From contig CAVUWK010000013.1 of assembly GCA_963745175.1 (NCBI GenBank), positions 66,947 to 130,946 on the forward strand: a stretch of DNA of 64,000 nt. The letters run 5' to 3'. This DNA is from Bog-473 sp963745175 (GTDB lineage: Bacteria > Actinomycetota > Acidimicrobiia > Acidimicrobiales > RAAP-2). The position numbers and the translations under genes are program-made. The notes below the pieces were generated by a model. It saw only the letters and a list, made by a program, of their open reading frames with translations. It was not told where the DNA came from and did no database searches. Positions within the stretch are counted from its first letter, which is position 1. Each line of letters begins with the position of its first letter. This document shows positions 8,184-17,191 of this stretch, in pieces.

Positions 8184-8705
8184 GTGAGCCTCGAGCACCT
8201 CTGGGCCGGGTGGCGCCGCCCCTACATCGTGGAGGCGACGGCCCGGGAACGCGCCGGCAGGCCGACGCACGACGAGGCCGACTGTGTCTTCTGCCGCCTG
8301 GCGGAAAGCGGTCCGCCCTCCGAGGACAACCTCGTGGTGTGGCGCGGCGAGGCGACCTTCGTCGTCATGAACGCCTACCCCTACGCCAGCGGGCACGTGC
8401 TCGTCCTGCCCCTGCGCCATGTCGAGGCGTTGGCCGACCTGACCGCCGACGAATCCGCCGGGCTGTGGGCGGCCACGCAGGCGGCGGTGGCCGCGATCGA
8501 GGTCGCGTTCGAGCCCGACGGCCACAACATGGGGGCCAACCTCGGCCGGGCAGCCGGGGCGGGGTTGCCGGGCCACCTCCACCTCCACGTCCTGCCCCGC
8601 TGGTCGGGCGACACCAACTTCATGACCGCGGTGGCCGACACCCGCGTCCTGCCCGAGACGCTGCAGCTGTCCTGGAAGAGGCTCACCGACGCCTGGCCCC
8701 CGTAG
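8184..8705 (+). CDS. HIT-family nucleotide hydrolase
   Basis: A 173-residue HIT protein with the histidine triad HLHLHVLPRW preceded by NMGANLGRAAGAGLPGH, as in actinobacterial Ap4A phosphorylase-like HIT proteins. It starts 20 bases after thrS. In mycobacteria this HIT gene sits between thrS and pgsA1 (phosphatidylinositol-phosphate synthase). Here the matching pgsA is at 56.3 kb. Confidence 0.9.
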   Translation: MSLEHLWAGWRRPYIVEATARERAGRPTHDEADCVFCRLAESGPPSEDNLVVWRGEATFVVMNAYPYASGHVLVLPLRHVEALADLTADESAGLWAATQAAVAAIEVAFEPDGHNMGANLGRAAGAGLPGHLHLHVLPRWSGDTNFMTAVADTRVLPETLQLSWKRLTDAWPP

Positions 8706-8829
8706 CGCTCCGCCGCCGCCCGAGGGGCCCGGGGAAGGAGCGGGCGCGGTCGGCACGCGCCCCGGCGAGCATCTTGCTGCGGGCGAGGGCGACCAGGGCA
8801 CGACGGCCGGCGGACCCGCCACCCCGCCG

Positions 8830-9957
8830 TTGCCCGTGGCCCGTCGGCGTGTCGCCGCGCGCTGCGCAAGGCGTGGCCGGCGACGCGCGTCGTCATCGGC
8901 TTCGGCCTCGTCGGCGTCGCGGTGTGGGTGCTCTCCTCGAAGAGCTCGGAGCTGCAGTGGCTTCAGCACCATCTTCCGGAACTTCGACTGGTGGTGGGTC
9001 GCGCCGGCGGTGGTCGCCGAGATCGCCTCCTACTTCTGCTTTGCCGCCATGCAGTTCGAGCTCCTCAAGGCGGGCCACCTGCGCGCGCCCTGGACGCCGC
9101 TGGTCAAGCTGACGTTCGCGTCGCAGGCCATCACCAACTCGCTGCCCATCGGCAACGCGGTCGCCTCGGTCTACGGGTTCCGCTGGTTCCGGCGCTTCGG
9201 CGCCGACAACACGCTGGCCGTGTGGGCCCTTGCGGGGACGCTGGTGGCCGCGGTGGTGAGCCTGTCGCTGGTCGCCATCGTGGGGTTGGGCGTGGCGACC
9301 CAGGAGGGCGCCTCCCTCGACCTGGTGCCCGTCCTCATCGGCACCTTCGTCGTCACGCTGGGCATCGGGTCGCTCTTCGTCTACGAGCGCCCTCTCCACG
9401 CGGTGCTGTACTGGGCCCTCAAACTGTCGGTGGCGGTCACCGGGCGGCCCCGGGGCGACACCGTCGCGCTCATCGGGCGCATCACCGCCTGGATGACCGC
9501 CGTGCGCCTCGACTGGGGCCAGATCGGGCGCATCGTCACCTGGGGCGCGATCAACTGGATCCTCGACTGCACCTGCTTCGCCATGATGTTCCTGGCCCTC
9601 GACGTGCCCATCCCGTGGAAGGGCCTGCTGCTCGCCTACGGCGCCGGCCAGCTGGCCGCCTCGCTGCCCATCACGCCCGGGGGACTCGGCGTTGTGGAGG
9701 GCTCCATCACGGTGGCGCTGGTGGCCTTCGGTGGCCCGGAGGCCAGCACGGCCTACGCGGTGCTGCTGTACCGGATCATCAGCTTCTGGATGATCCTGGT
9801 GATCGGGTGGCTCTTCATCGGCCAGCTCGCGCTGCAGGTCCGCCGCGGGCGCTGGACCCGACAGGCCCTCGCCAGCGAGGTCGAGGCCGGGCCGGAGGCC
9901 TACGGGCCGGCGGTGGCCGACGGGCCGGCCGTTGTCGAACGAGCGGTGGCCGAATGA
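8830..9957 (+). CDS. Flippase-like integral membrane protein, frameshifted N-terminus
   Basis: From about residue 45 the product is a multi-pass membrane protein of the lysylphosphatidylglycerol-synthase-TM/UPF0104 type, with TNSLPIGNAVASVYGFRWFRRFG, LPITPGGLGVVEGS and a final YRIISFWMILVIGW segment. Such proteins are often called flippase-like, but the substrate is unknown. A plausible N-terminal segment (TRVVIGFGLVGVAVWVLSS, about 8874-8933) lies in another frame and must be joined by a shift near 8950-8957. The true start is therefore uncertain. The stop overlaps the next ATG. Confidence 0.72.
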   Translation: MPVARRRVAARCARRGRRRASSSASASSASRCGCSPRRARSCSGFSTIFRNFDWWWVAPAVVAEIASYFCFAAMQFELLKAGHLRAPWTPLVKLTFASQAITNSLPIGNAVASVYGFRWFRRFGADNTLAVWALAGTLVAAVVSLSLVAIVGLGVATQEGASLDLVPVLIGTFVVTLGIGSLFVYERPLHAVLYWALKLSVAVTGRPRGDTVALIGRITAWMTAVRLDWGQIGRIVTWGAINWILDCTCFAMMFLALDVPIPWKGLLLAYGAGQLAASLPITPGGLGVVEGSITVALVAFGGPEASTAYAVLLYRIISFWMILVIGWLFIGQLALQVRRGRWTRQALASEVEAGPEAYGPAVADGPAVVERAVAE

Positions 9958-10382
9958 ACCGGTTCCGTACCCGGGCCACTGCCCTGGCCGCCGGGCTCGT
10001 CCTGGCGGCGTCGCTGCTCGTGTCGTGCTCGTCCGCCCGCAGCGACCTCGGCACGACAGACGAGTCCTGCTACCTGGCCCTGCCGACGGCGGCCAAGGCG
10101 GTCGGCCCGCACGCCCACCTGCAGGGCGTGCGCAAGTTCAGCTTCGGCAGCCTCCACGGCATGGCGCCGCGGCTCTACGACGCGCTGGCCCAAGACGTGA
10201 CCAACAAGCAGTCGGTCTGCCTGGCCGCCTACACCGGCCACTTCACGTCCGCGGGGGTCTCGAAGCCGCTCGGTCGCCCCTCCGGCGCGCAGGCGGTCGC
10301 GGTGGTGACGACGCCGGGCAACCGGCTGCTGGGCACCTTGATCATCCCCAAGCTCCCGGTGCGGTTCCAGCATCTGTTCTGA
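9954..10382 (+). CDS. Predicted lipoprotein of unknown function
   Basis: A 142-residue protein with an N-terminal signal ending in a lipobox LLVSC (Cys25). It is probably processed by signal peptidase II and anchored in the membrane. The mature part (DESCYLALPTAAKAVGPHAH...) contains two more cysteines and matches no family I recognise. The ATG overlaps the preceding stop (ATGA), so the two are likely cotranscribed. Confidence 0.7.
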   Translation: MNRFRTRATALAAGLVLAASLLVSCSSARSDLGTTDESCYLALPTAAKAVGPHAHLQGVRKFSFGSLHGMAPRLYDALAQDVTNKQSVCLAAYTGHFTSAGVSKPLGRPSGAQAVAVVTTPGNRLLGTLIIPKLPVRFQHLF

Positions 10383-10413
10383 CAACTCTTCCGACAACGC
10401 CCGCACAATTCGG

Positions 10414-10430
10414 CGGCCGACTTTCGGCCG
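10414..10430 (+). terminator. Hairpin after the lipoprotein gene
   Basis: CGGCCGA-CTT-TCGGCCG is a perfect 7-base stem with a 3-base loop, 31 bases after the stop. No T-run follows, so it is only a possible terminator. Confidence 0.35.
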
Positions 10431-10497
10431 GGAAGGAGTGCGTCGAGGTCGGCCCTGACCCTCGCGACGACCAACCGGCACCGTATATTGGGCCGCC

Positions 10498-12788
10498 GTG
10501 GCGGTTCACCGGGGCAAGGTAGCGGTGCTGACGCCTACTTCTTTCACTGCTGGTCGTGGTGGTGGCGGCTGCCATCGGCGGCGCGCTGGCCGGCACCCAC
10601 CCCTCGGGGACACCGGTGGTCGACGAGATCTACGCCGCGCTGTTCGCCGCCGCCGTCACCTGGGCCGCCGCCCGCGCCCCCCGGGGGACGCTCCTGTGGC
10701 TGGGCGTGTTGGTCGTGGTGATGAGCCGGAGCTGGCTGTTCGTCCCGGCGCTCGCCACGCTGGGGCTCGCCTTCGGCGGCGTCTTCCCCCGCCGGCCCAA
10801 CCCGCTCCTCGGCGCGCTCACCGGCGCGCTCGGCGTGCAGGTCGTGCTGCGCTGGCCCTCGCTCGGCTTCCACGGCGCCACCGCGCTGGTGGCCCTGGCG
10901 GCGACCGGACCGTGCCTGGTGGCCGCCGTGCGCACCCTGTCACGACCGGCCCGGCGCCGGGTGGTCTGGAGCGCATTCGGCCTCCTCGCTCTCGCCGTTG
11001 TCGTGTCGATCCCGGCCGCCGTGGCCGCCTACATGGCCCACTCCCAGGTGAGCCAGGGGATCAACGAGGCGGAGGGCGCCCTCGGGTCGATCAGCAACGG
11101 GGTGACCACGGCGGGCGCGGCGCAGCTCCGGGTGGCGAACGCCGACTTCGCCTCCGCCGCGAACCGGACGGACAGCTGGTGGACGGCCGGTGCCCGGCTG
11201 GTGCCGGTGGTGGCCCAGCAGCGCCAGGCCGTCGGCACGGCCTCGGCGGTGGCGCGGGACGTGACCGCCGTCGCGGCGAACCAGGCGGCGGGCATCCACT
11301 ACTCGCAGCTCCGCTACTCCGACGGGCGCTTCGACCTCGGCCGGGTCAGCGCCCTCGCCGGGCCGATCAACGTGGTCAGCGGCCAGCTGACGGGCGCCGC
11401 GGCGCAGCTCCGGACCCTGCAGTCCGGATGGCTGCTCGAGCCGGTGCAGTCCCGCTTGGCCCAGCTGGACTCCCAGGTCACCCGGGCCCAGTCCAGCGCC
11501 TCGCTGGCCGCGCAGCTGGTGCAGGTCGCGCCCTCGCTCCTCGGGGGCGACGGCGTCCACCACTACTTCGTCGCCTTCATGACGCCCGCCGAGAGCCGCG
11601 GCCTGGACGGGCTGATCGCCTCCTACGGCGAGCTGACGGCCGACCAGGGACACCTCACGTTGACCCGGTCGGGTGACATCTCCGACCTGAACAACGCGCT
11701 GGCTGCGGCCGGCGGTGGCCACCTGACCGGGCCCGCCGACTACCTGGCCCGCTACGGCGCCTTCAACCCCCAGAACCGCTTCCAGGACCTGAGCTACGCC
11801 CCCGACCTGCCGACCGTGGCCGGCGTCATCAAGCAGCTCTACCCGCAGGCGGGTGGCGGCCCCATCGACGGCGTCCTGGCTCTCGACCCCTACGGGCTGG
11901 CCGCCTTGATCGGTCTCACCGGGCCGATCGAGGTGCCCGGGCTGGGCGAGTTGACCTCAGCCAATGCCGCCAACGAGCTGATCGAGGGCCAGTACCTCAC
12001 CTTCGCACCCAGCCAGCAGAGCGCGGTGCACGACTACCTGCAAGATGCGCTGCGGATCGAGTTCCACCAGCTGACCAGCGGATCGCTGCCCGGCCCACGT
12101 GCGCTGTCCGAGGCGCTGGACTCCGGACGTCCGTCAGGGGCGTATCCAGTTCTGGAGCTTCGACAAGTCGGATCAGCCCGTGCTCCGCCGCCTCGGCCTC
12201 GCCGGCACCTTTCCGGCCGCAGGTGGGCACGATCTGTTGGCAGTGACCACCCAGAACGCGGCGAACAACAAGATCGACGCCTACCTGCAGCGTTCGATCT
12301 CCGATGCGGTCAACTACGACCCGGCCAACGGGGCCGTGGCGTCCAAAGTCACGATCACGCTGCACAACGAGGCGTCCGCCCTCGGCGTCCCCAGCGAGGT
12401 GATCGGCAGCTATCCCGGCAGCGGGCTGCCGCCCGGCACCAACAGGACGTGGGTCACCCTCTACAGTCCGCTCGGGCTGCACGAGGCCACCGTCGGCGGC
12501 CTGCAGCAAGGGGTGACCGACAAGGCGGAGCTGGGTGTGCACGCCTACAGCGAGTACGTCGACATCCCTCCTGAGGGCAGCGTCACGCTGACCTTCGACC
12601 TCGTGGGGGTCACCACCCCGGGCTCGGGCTACCGGCTCACCGTGCACAACCAGCCGATGGTGCTGGCCGACCACGACACCGTGAGCGTCGACCCGGCTTC
12701 CGGGTGGACTGTCTCGGGGGCTGCCACATGGCTCCCGGGGGACGACGGCACAGTCGGTCACACTTTTCAGTTGCGTGGGAACGGCTAA
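10498..12788 (+). CDS. DUF4012-like membrane/extracytoplasmic protein, frameshifted
   Basis: The N-terminal region has several hydrophobic segments (VVVVAAAIGGALAG, LLWLGVLVVVM, then VVWSAFGLLALAVVVSIPAAVAAY near residue 160). A large extracytoplasmic part follows with LLGGDGVHHYFVAFMTPAESRG and DLPTVAGVIKQLYPQAGGGPIDGVLALDPYGLAALIGLTG, as in DUF4012 proteins of actinobacterial envelope loci. The last 220 residues (IQFWSFDKSDQPVL to the end) lie in another frame; an extra G near 12124 explains this. The GTG at 10498 is preferred because -10-like TATATT (10484-10489) ends 8 bases before it. That needs another shift near 10535; otherwise start at GTG 10556. Confidence 0.68.
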
Positions 12789-12812
12789 GGCCTAGTTTCG
12801 TCCTCAGCTGGC

Positions 12813-12844
12813 TCACAACAACCTGGTCACAACAACTTCACAAC
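12813..12844. repeat. Three TCACAAC direct repeats upstream of the surface-protein gene
   Basis: TCACAACAAC occurs at 12813-12822 and 12827-12836, and TCACAAC again at 12838-12844. They lie 85-115 bases before the ATG at 12928, in an AT-richer stretch. An operator role is possible but unproven. Confidence 0.4.
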
Positions 12845-12927
12845 GGTCTTCTATGACTTAAGCACCTGGTACCTCGGGCCCAATTCGTGTAACCTCAATA
12901 TCTCAACATCAATCAGGAGGGCGCCTG

Positions 12928-13248
12928 ATGAAGCGGATGGCGGTCAATTTGTGGGTCGGATTCTTGGTCATATGCGCGAGTGCGCTCATGGGCGCGGTCC
13001 TGCTCGTCTCAGGCCCGGCCTCGGCCCAGCCCGTGACGACGCCGGCCTACGGACCTGTCACAGCGGGAACGACAGTCACCACGCCGGCACCGGTGGTGAC
13101 TCCTGCGGCCCCGGTCACCGCACCCTCCTCCGTGGCCTTCACCGGCGCTGATCTGGCGCTCATGTTCACCTTTGGCGCCGTCGCCATCGGGGTCGGCGGC
13201 ACGCTCGTTCTCGTGAGCCGCCGCCGGCGCTCCGACCAACTGGCGTAG
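12928..13248 (+). CDS. Small cell-wall-anchored surface protein (VAFTG sorting signal)
   Basis: A 106-residue protein with a signal peptide (about residues 1-33, ending GPASA), a Pro/Thr/Val-rich spacer with TTPAPV-like repeats, and a C-terminal sorting-like tail: VAFTG, a hydrophobic helix, then RRRR. This is the layout of sortase substrates; LAFTG-like motifs resemble those of class E sortases. No sortase gene lies in the window. A strong AGGAGG (12915-12920) stands 7 bases before the ATG. Confidence 0.65.
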   Translation: MKRMAVNLWVGFLVICASALMGAVLLVSGPASAQPVTTPAYGPVTAGTTVTTPAPVVTPAAPVTAPSSVAFTGADLALMFTFGAVAIGVGGTLVLVSRRRRSDQLA

Positions 13249-13268
13249 GAAGAGATAGGCGGTAGGCA

Positions 13269-13841
13269 ATGGATGACACGAAGCCTGTAGAGGTACAGAA
13301 AGGCCACATCAGTCGGCGAGCTGTGATCGCCGGTGGCGCGACCGGGGCGGCGGCCTTCTGGGCCGTCCCGATCATCGACAGCATGACCTCGCTCGCCGGG
13401 GCGACGGGTGTGGGATCGGGCTGTACACCAGTTACTGGAGGCTCGATCTCGTACATCTGGGTGATTTTCACCAAGGGGGGAGTCACATACTTCGGCGGGT
13501 ATTCGGCGGGCAATGCATGGACCCAGGGAACCCTTAAGATCCCCGGCACTTCGCTCTGCACCTCCCCCTGCGGCCCCTACTGCACCCCCGGGTTCAACGG
13601 CGGGGCGGCCACCGGAGACATCACCGGTCCAGGCGGCAATCTGGTTTACGTCCCCGGTACGAATGCGACCTCCCAAGTTCTCAGCCTCAGCGGCGTCGCC
13701 GTTCTCACCGTGAACAACAGCGCGATCGTTCCCGGTACTGGTGTCGTCATCGATGCGTGGTTCATCTTCCAGGCCGGCACCGCCACAGGGCACTGCCCGG
13801 CCTCGACTGGTTCCCCTCCCTGCGAGATCACTTTCGACTGA
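13269..13841 (+). CDS. Tat-signal secreted protein of unknown function
   Basis: A 190-residue protein. The N-terminus carries SRRAVIAGGATGAAAFWAVPIIDSMTS, a twin-arginine-type signal. The mature part is rich in Gly, Thr and Cys (CTSPCGPYCTPG). The same signal block (GAAFWAVPVIDSITS) heads a second protein at 62408, and the following residues also align, so the two belong to one family. It starts 20 bases after the sortase-substrate-like gene, so the pair may be exported together. Confidence 0.65.
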   Translation: MDDTKPVEVQKGHISRRAVIAGGATGAAAFWAVPIIDSMTSLAGATGVGSGCTPVTGGSISYIWVIFTKGGVTYFGGYSAGNAWTQGTLKIPGTSLCTSPCGPYCTPGFNGGAATGDITGPGGNLVYVPGTNATSQVLSLSGVAVLTVNNSAIVPGTGVVIDAWFIFQAGTATGHCPASTGSPPCEITFD

Positions 13842-13874
13842 GGATCAAGTGAGGTAGGCGGGGCCGACCCTGGG

Positions 13875-14627
13875 GTGGCGCGCCTATCGTCGGGGCATCC
13901 TGGATCCGCTGAAGCGCCAATTGATCGAAGGTGTGACGGTGGCCGGTGGCGCATTGGCCGGCTGCCGGCGTATGACTCCATCGAATACCACCTGAGAGGT
14001 GTGATCCTGCGTCTCGGGGTGACCGAAGTCATCGACGTGGGCGCCCACCACGGTGAGTACGGGGAAATGCTGCGACGACGGGTCCGGTTCAGGGGACCGA
14101 TACACAGCTTCGAACCGGCGTCCGAGGCGTTCGGTCACCTTTCGAAACGAACCGCCGGCGATGCCCAATGGCATGCGTGGCCGTTTGCCCTTGCTGCGGA
14201 GAGCGGCCGGCAACAACTCAATACGTTCGAAGCTACCGTGCTGAATTCGCTGCGAAGTCCCAGCGACTTTGCCATCGAGAAGCACGCCGGAATGCACGGC
14301 ACGGGGACAGAGTCGGTGGTGGCGCGGCGACTGGATGAGCTCTCGGATCTGGGGATACGAAGCCAGTCACGGCTGCTGCTCAAGGTCGACACCCAGGGGA
14401 CGGACCTCGAGGTGTTGCAGGGGGCACAAGGTGTACTGCCTCAGGTCGTTGCCATCCAGATCGAAGCCGCCATCCGTCCCATCTACACCGGCATGCCGAG
14501 CCTCACCGACACCATCGCGGCTCTGACCAGTGCCGGATTTACCGTGAGCGGGCTGTTTCCCGTAGGGCGGGCCGGCGATCTCGGCCTGGTCGACGTGGAC
14601 ATCGTGGCAATCCGCATTGATGCATAA
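13875..14627 (+). CDS. FkbM-family SAM-dependent methyltransferase
   Basis: The core reads VILRLGVTEVIDVGAHHGEYGEML (SAM-binding motif), IHSFEPASEAF, LLLKVDTQGTDLEVLQGA and VVAIQIEAAI, typical of FkbM O-methyltransferases, which often methylate sugars in glycan loci. The first 30 residues look unlike the family. Reading the other frame (LKRQLIEGVTVAGGALAG, from 13900) and shifting near 13960 gives a more natural N-terminus, so a 1-base indel is likely and the start is uncertain. Its last 33 bases recur at 14671-14703. Confidence 0.78.
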   Translation: MARLSSGHPGSAEAPIDRRCDGGRWRIGRLPAYDSIEYHLRGVILRLGVTEVIDVGAHHGEYGEMLRRRVRFRGPIHSFEPASEAFGHLSKRTAGDAQWHAWPFALAAESGRQQLNTFEATVLNSLRSPSDFAIEKHAGMHGTGTESVVARRLDELSDLGIRSQSRLLLKVDTQGTDLEVLQGAQGVLPQVVAIQIEAAIRPIYTGMPSLTDTIAALTSAGFTVSGLFPVGRAGDLGLVDVDIVAIRIDA

Positions 14628-14703
14628 CAAGCCCAACCTGACCATCCTGGGAATTACTTGAGCGGGCGCTCGTGGCCATCCGCATTGATGCAGAACGAGC
14701 CCA
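14603..14703 (+). repeat. 33-base direct repeat of the FkbM gene 3' end
   Basis: Positions 14603-14635 (end of the FkbM gene, encoding VAIRIDA-stop) and 14671-14703 match at 30 of 33 bases, 68 bases apart. In the second copy the stop is replaced and the frame reads VAIRIDAERAQKS. This could be the 3' remnant of a second FkbM gene or a local duplication. Confidence 0.7.
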
Positions 14704-14800
14704 AAAGTCAGAACCTCTATATAGGCCTTTCGCTATCGCAGGCATTGTCCTAGTATTGACGTCTGAGGGGTTTGGCGACTCACGAAAGGCGAGGGACATC

Positions 14801-16678
14801 ATGCGATTTTGGCGCGCGCTGGGTATTCGACGGGCAGGAGCAATCGGGGTGGTCATGGGGCTGATGGCGGCCTTTGGCTTTGTTGCCGCTGCTCCGGCGG
14901 GCGCGGCCACGGGGGTCCCGTTCTCGACATCCATACACGAGCCCGTCGGGGTGGCCGCCACTCCAACGCAACTGTTCGTGACGTCATTTGGGTCGCCGAG
15001 CAACTTCGTGTCTTGCAATGTCATTTTCTCGGTCAGCACCACGGGGGTGGCGACTGCGTACGCCGACCTCTCGGCCGCCCCCCTCAACCTGCCGTGCAAC
15101 AGCGACGAGGAGTACCTCGCCGTTTCGCCCTTCACGTTCGGGACGGTTCCGGCAGGAACGCTGTTCGTCACCGACGGTCCGAGCATCTACACCGTGAGCG
15201 CCGGGGGGTGCGGGAATTCCTCGACCTGCGTGACCTTGTTCGCCAGCCTGCCCAATATCCCCACCGAACCCACCGGCGGCTCGCACACCGGTATCTCGTT
15301 CGACAACATCGGCTCGTTCGGCGGGGACTTGATCGCCGTGGGTGAGAACAACGCCGGTACCGGCGACGTCTATGTGATTCCCCCGGCTGGTGGGACCATC
15401 ACGACTCCGTTGATGACCATCGCCGCCGCCACCGACGGCCTGGAGGCCCCGAGCGTGCTCCCGGCCGCATGGGGTCCCTACGCCGGCGACATCATCACTG
15501 TGGCCGACACGCCGAACGAGGCCTACATCGTCTCGCCCTTGGGAGTCGTGACCACGATCCCGAACGTCGTGGGTGCCGAGGCCACGGCTGTGGTGCAGGC
15601 CAGCCCCTGCAACTTCGGGGGCAGCTCGTACTTTGCCAGCCTCTTCGGCACGGACACGACGCAGGGGTACGCACCCGCAACCCTGTCCGGCCTGGCCGGG
15701 GACGTCCTGGTCAACTCCGAAGGAGTTGGCGACGGCCCGCCGTTCGGAGGGGTCCTTCTGCTCACGCCCAGCGGGGGGGCCGCCCTGCCCACGTTGAGCA
15801 CGTTCGACGGAAGCGCCGCGGCAACGGTCCAGCAGGAGGGCGGCGCCATGGCGAATTGCCCCATCAACACGACGGGCATCACGACGTCGCTGTCGGGCGG
15901 AGGCCAGACCGGCGCCAGCATCAGCGTTCCTACAGGCACTGCGGTGACCGACACGGCCACGCTGTCGGGTGAGACCTCCACCGCGGGCGGCATGGTCAGC
16001 TACGCCGTCTACACCGACAGCATGTGCAGCATGCCGACAGGTGGGATAGACGCCGGGACGGTCAACGTCACCAACGGCTTGGTGCCCGCATCCAACCCCG
16101 AGACGTTCACCGCCACGAGCAGTCCGGTGAAGTATTACTGGCAGGCCACCTATACGGGCGACATCTTCAACGCTGGGGCGAAGAGCACCTGCGGGGCAGA
16201 GGTGGAGACGGTCGTCCCGCCAGTCGGCGGGACCGGATCCACGTTCACCCCGGGGTACTACAAGAACAACCATGATGGGATCACCTGCACCACGTTGCCA
16301 TCGATCCTCGAGCCGGCGTTGGGCGGATACACCATCACCAGTTGTGCCGACGCCATCGCGATCCTCAAGGAGACGGGCTGTGGGCACGCCGACGGGTTGG
16401 TGAAGTGCGTGGCCGAGAATGTCTTGGTGGCCGAGCTCCAAGTCAACAAGGGCGCCGCCTTCGGCGGGCCGTCCAACGCGTGCATCGTCACCGTGGCGAA
16501 CGGGATCAATGCGGCCAACCTCCTGCTGGCCAACGACGTGGGACCTTCTGGTTACGCCGGGCCCAACGGGACCTACACCATCACCAACGGGGCCACCGCC
16601 GCGTTCCAGGCTGCTCAGACAGAGCTGGCCAGCTACAACGGAACAGACCGGAACTCGTCCTCGTCGGCGACCTGCTGA
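14801..16678 (+). CDS. Large secreted protein with TPGYxK-type C-terminal domain
   Basis: A 625-residue exported protein. A signal peptide ends about residue 37 (VAAAPAGAA). Residues 40-370 look like a beta-propeller-type repeat region (LFVTSFG, DNIGSFGGDLIAVGENNAG, GPYAGDIITVADTPNEAYIVSP). Residues 395-515 look like an immunoglobulin-like module. The C-terminal 150 residues start FTPGYYKNNHDG and include VLVAELQVNKGAAF and ELASYNG, resembling the TPGYWKNH domain of many secreted proteins. The ATG at 14801 gives the signal peptide; the frame is open further upstream. A strong terminator follows. Confidence 0.72.
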   Translation: MRFWRALGIRRAGAIGVVMGLMAAFGFVAAAPAGAATGVPFSTSIHEPVGVAATPTQLFVTSFGSPSNFVSCNVIFSVSTTGVATAYADLSAAPLNLPCNSDEEYLAVSPFTFGTVPAGTLFVTDGPSIYTVSAGGCGNSSTCVTLFASLPNIPTEPTGGSHTGISFDNIGSFGGDLIAVGENNAGTGDVYVIPPAGGTITTPLMTIAAATDGLEAPSVLPAAWGPYAGDIITVADTPNEAYIVSPLGVVTTIPNVVGAEATAVVQASPCNFGGSSYFASLFGTDTTQGYAPATLSGLAGDVLVNSEGVGDGPPFGGVLLLTPSGGAALPTLSTFDGSAAATVQQEGGAMANCPINTTGITTSLSGGGQTGASISVPTGTAVTDTATLSGETSTAGGMVSYAVYTDSMCSMPTGGIDAGTVNVTNGLVPASNPETFTATSSPVKYYWQATYTGDIFNAGAKSTCGAEVETVVPPVGGTGSTFTPGYYKNNHDGITCTTLPSILEPALGGYTITSCADAIAILKETGCGHADGLVKCVAENVLVAELQVNKGAAFGGPSNACIVTVANGINAANLLLANDVGPSGYAGPNGTYTITNGATAAFQAAQTELASYNGTDRNSSSSATC

Positions 16679-16681
16679 ACC

Positions 16682-16717
16682 AGAATGGGTGCCGGCCGGC
16701 AGGCCGGCACCCATTCT
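16682..16717 (+). terminator. Strong transcription terminator
   Basis: A perfect 16-base inverted repeat, AGAATGGGTGCCGGCC and its complement with a GGCA loop, begins 3 bases after the stop of the secreted-protein gene, followed by CTTCAGTTCC. It is the strongest hairpin I found and separates the envelope genes from the glycan locus. Confidence 0.85.
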
Positions 16718-17191
16718 CTTCAGTTCCTTAAGTTTTCTGGGAACGCCGAAGTGATTGTCGGGCTTGTACCTGGGCCGGTCGGTGGCGGCCGACTTGGCTG
16801 AGGGCTGGAGATGGCCCGGCGGGGGCGCAGGCGCCGGCTGAGGGCCCGGCCCGCGGCACCTTCCATTGCGGGCGAAATGATCGGTAATTGACAACGTAGG
16901 CACAACGGATTGCCCGTCGGCGACAAGAAGGAGGGGTATCTCTGGCGATTTAGTGACGAACGGATCTATGGCGCCGGGCAGGGGTTTGTCACCATGGGTG
17001 TGGAGCGGGTGATGTCCAGGGAGACCCCCCCTGCGGAGCCCGAGCAACGGACGTGACCGTTCGATACGATCAGGATTCCAAACTGCTGTTTGGGACATTG
17101 GCGAAGTAATAGCGGTGGAGTGGGTGGTAGGCGTGAGCGACGCCAGGCGGTGTCGGGCAATTTCAGTTGTGTTCGCCCTAGGGGCGTCGGC
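16718..17191. other. Intergenic region before the glycan locus
   Basis: About 470 bases with no convincing gene. It contains TTGACA (16888-16893) without a good -10 partner and an inverted repeat CCAAAC-TGCT-GTTTGG (17078-17093) about 100 bases before the first glycan gene. It is the natural place for the promoter and operator of the 17-22 kb operon. No riboswitch fold was recognised. Confidence 0.4.
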
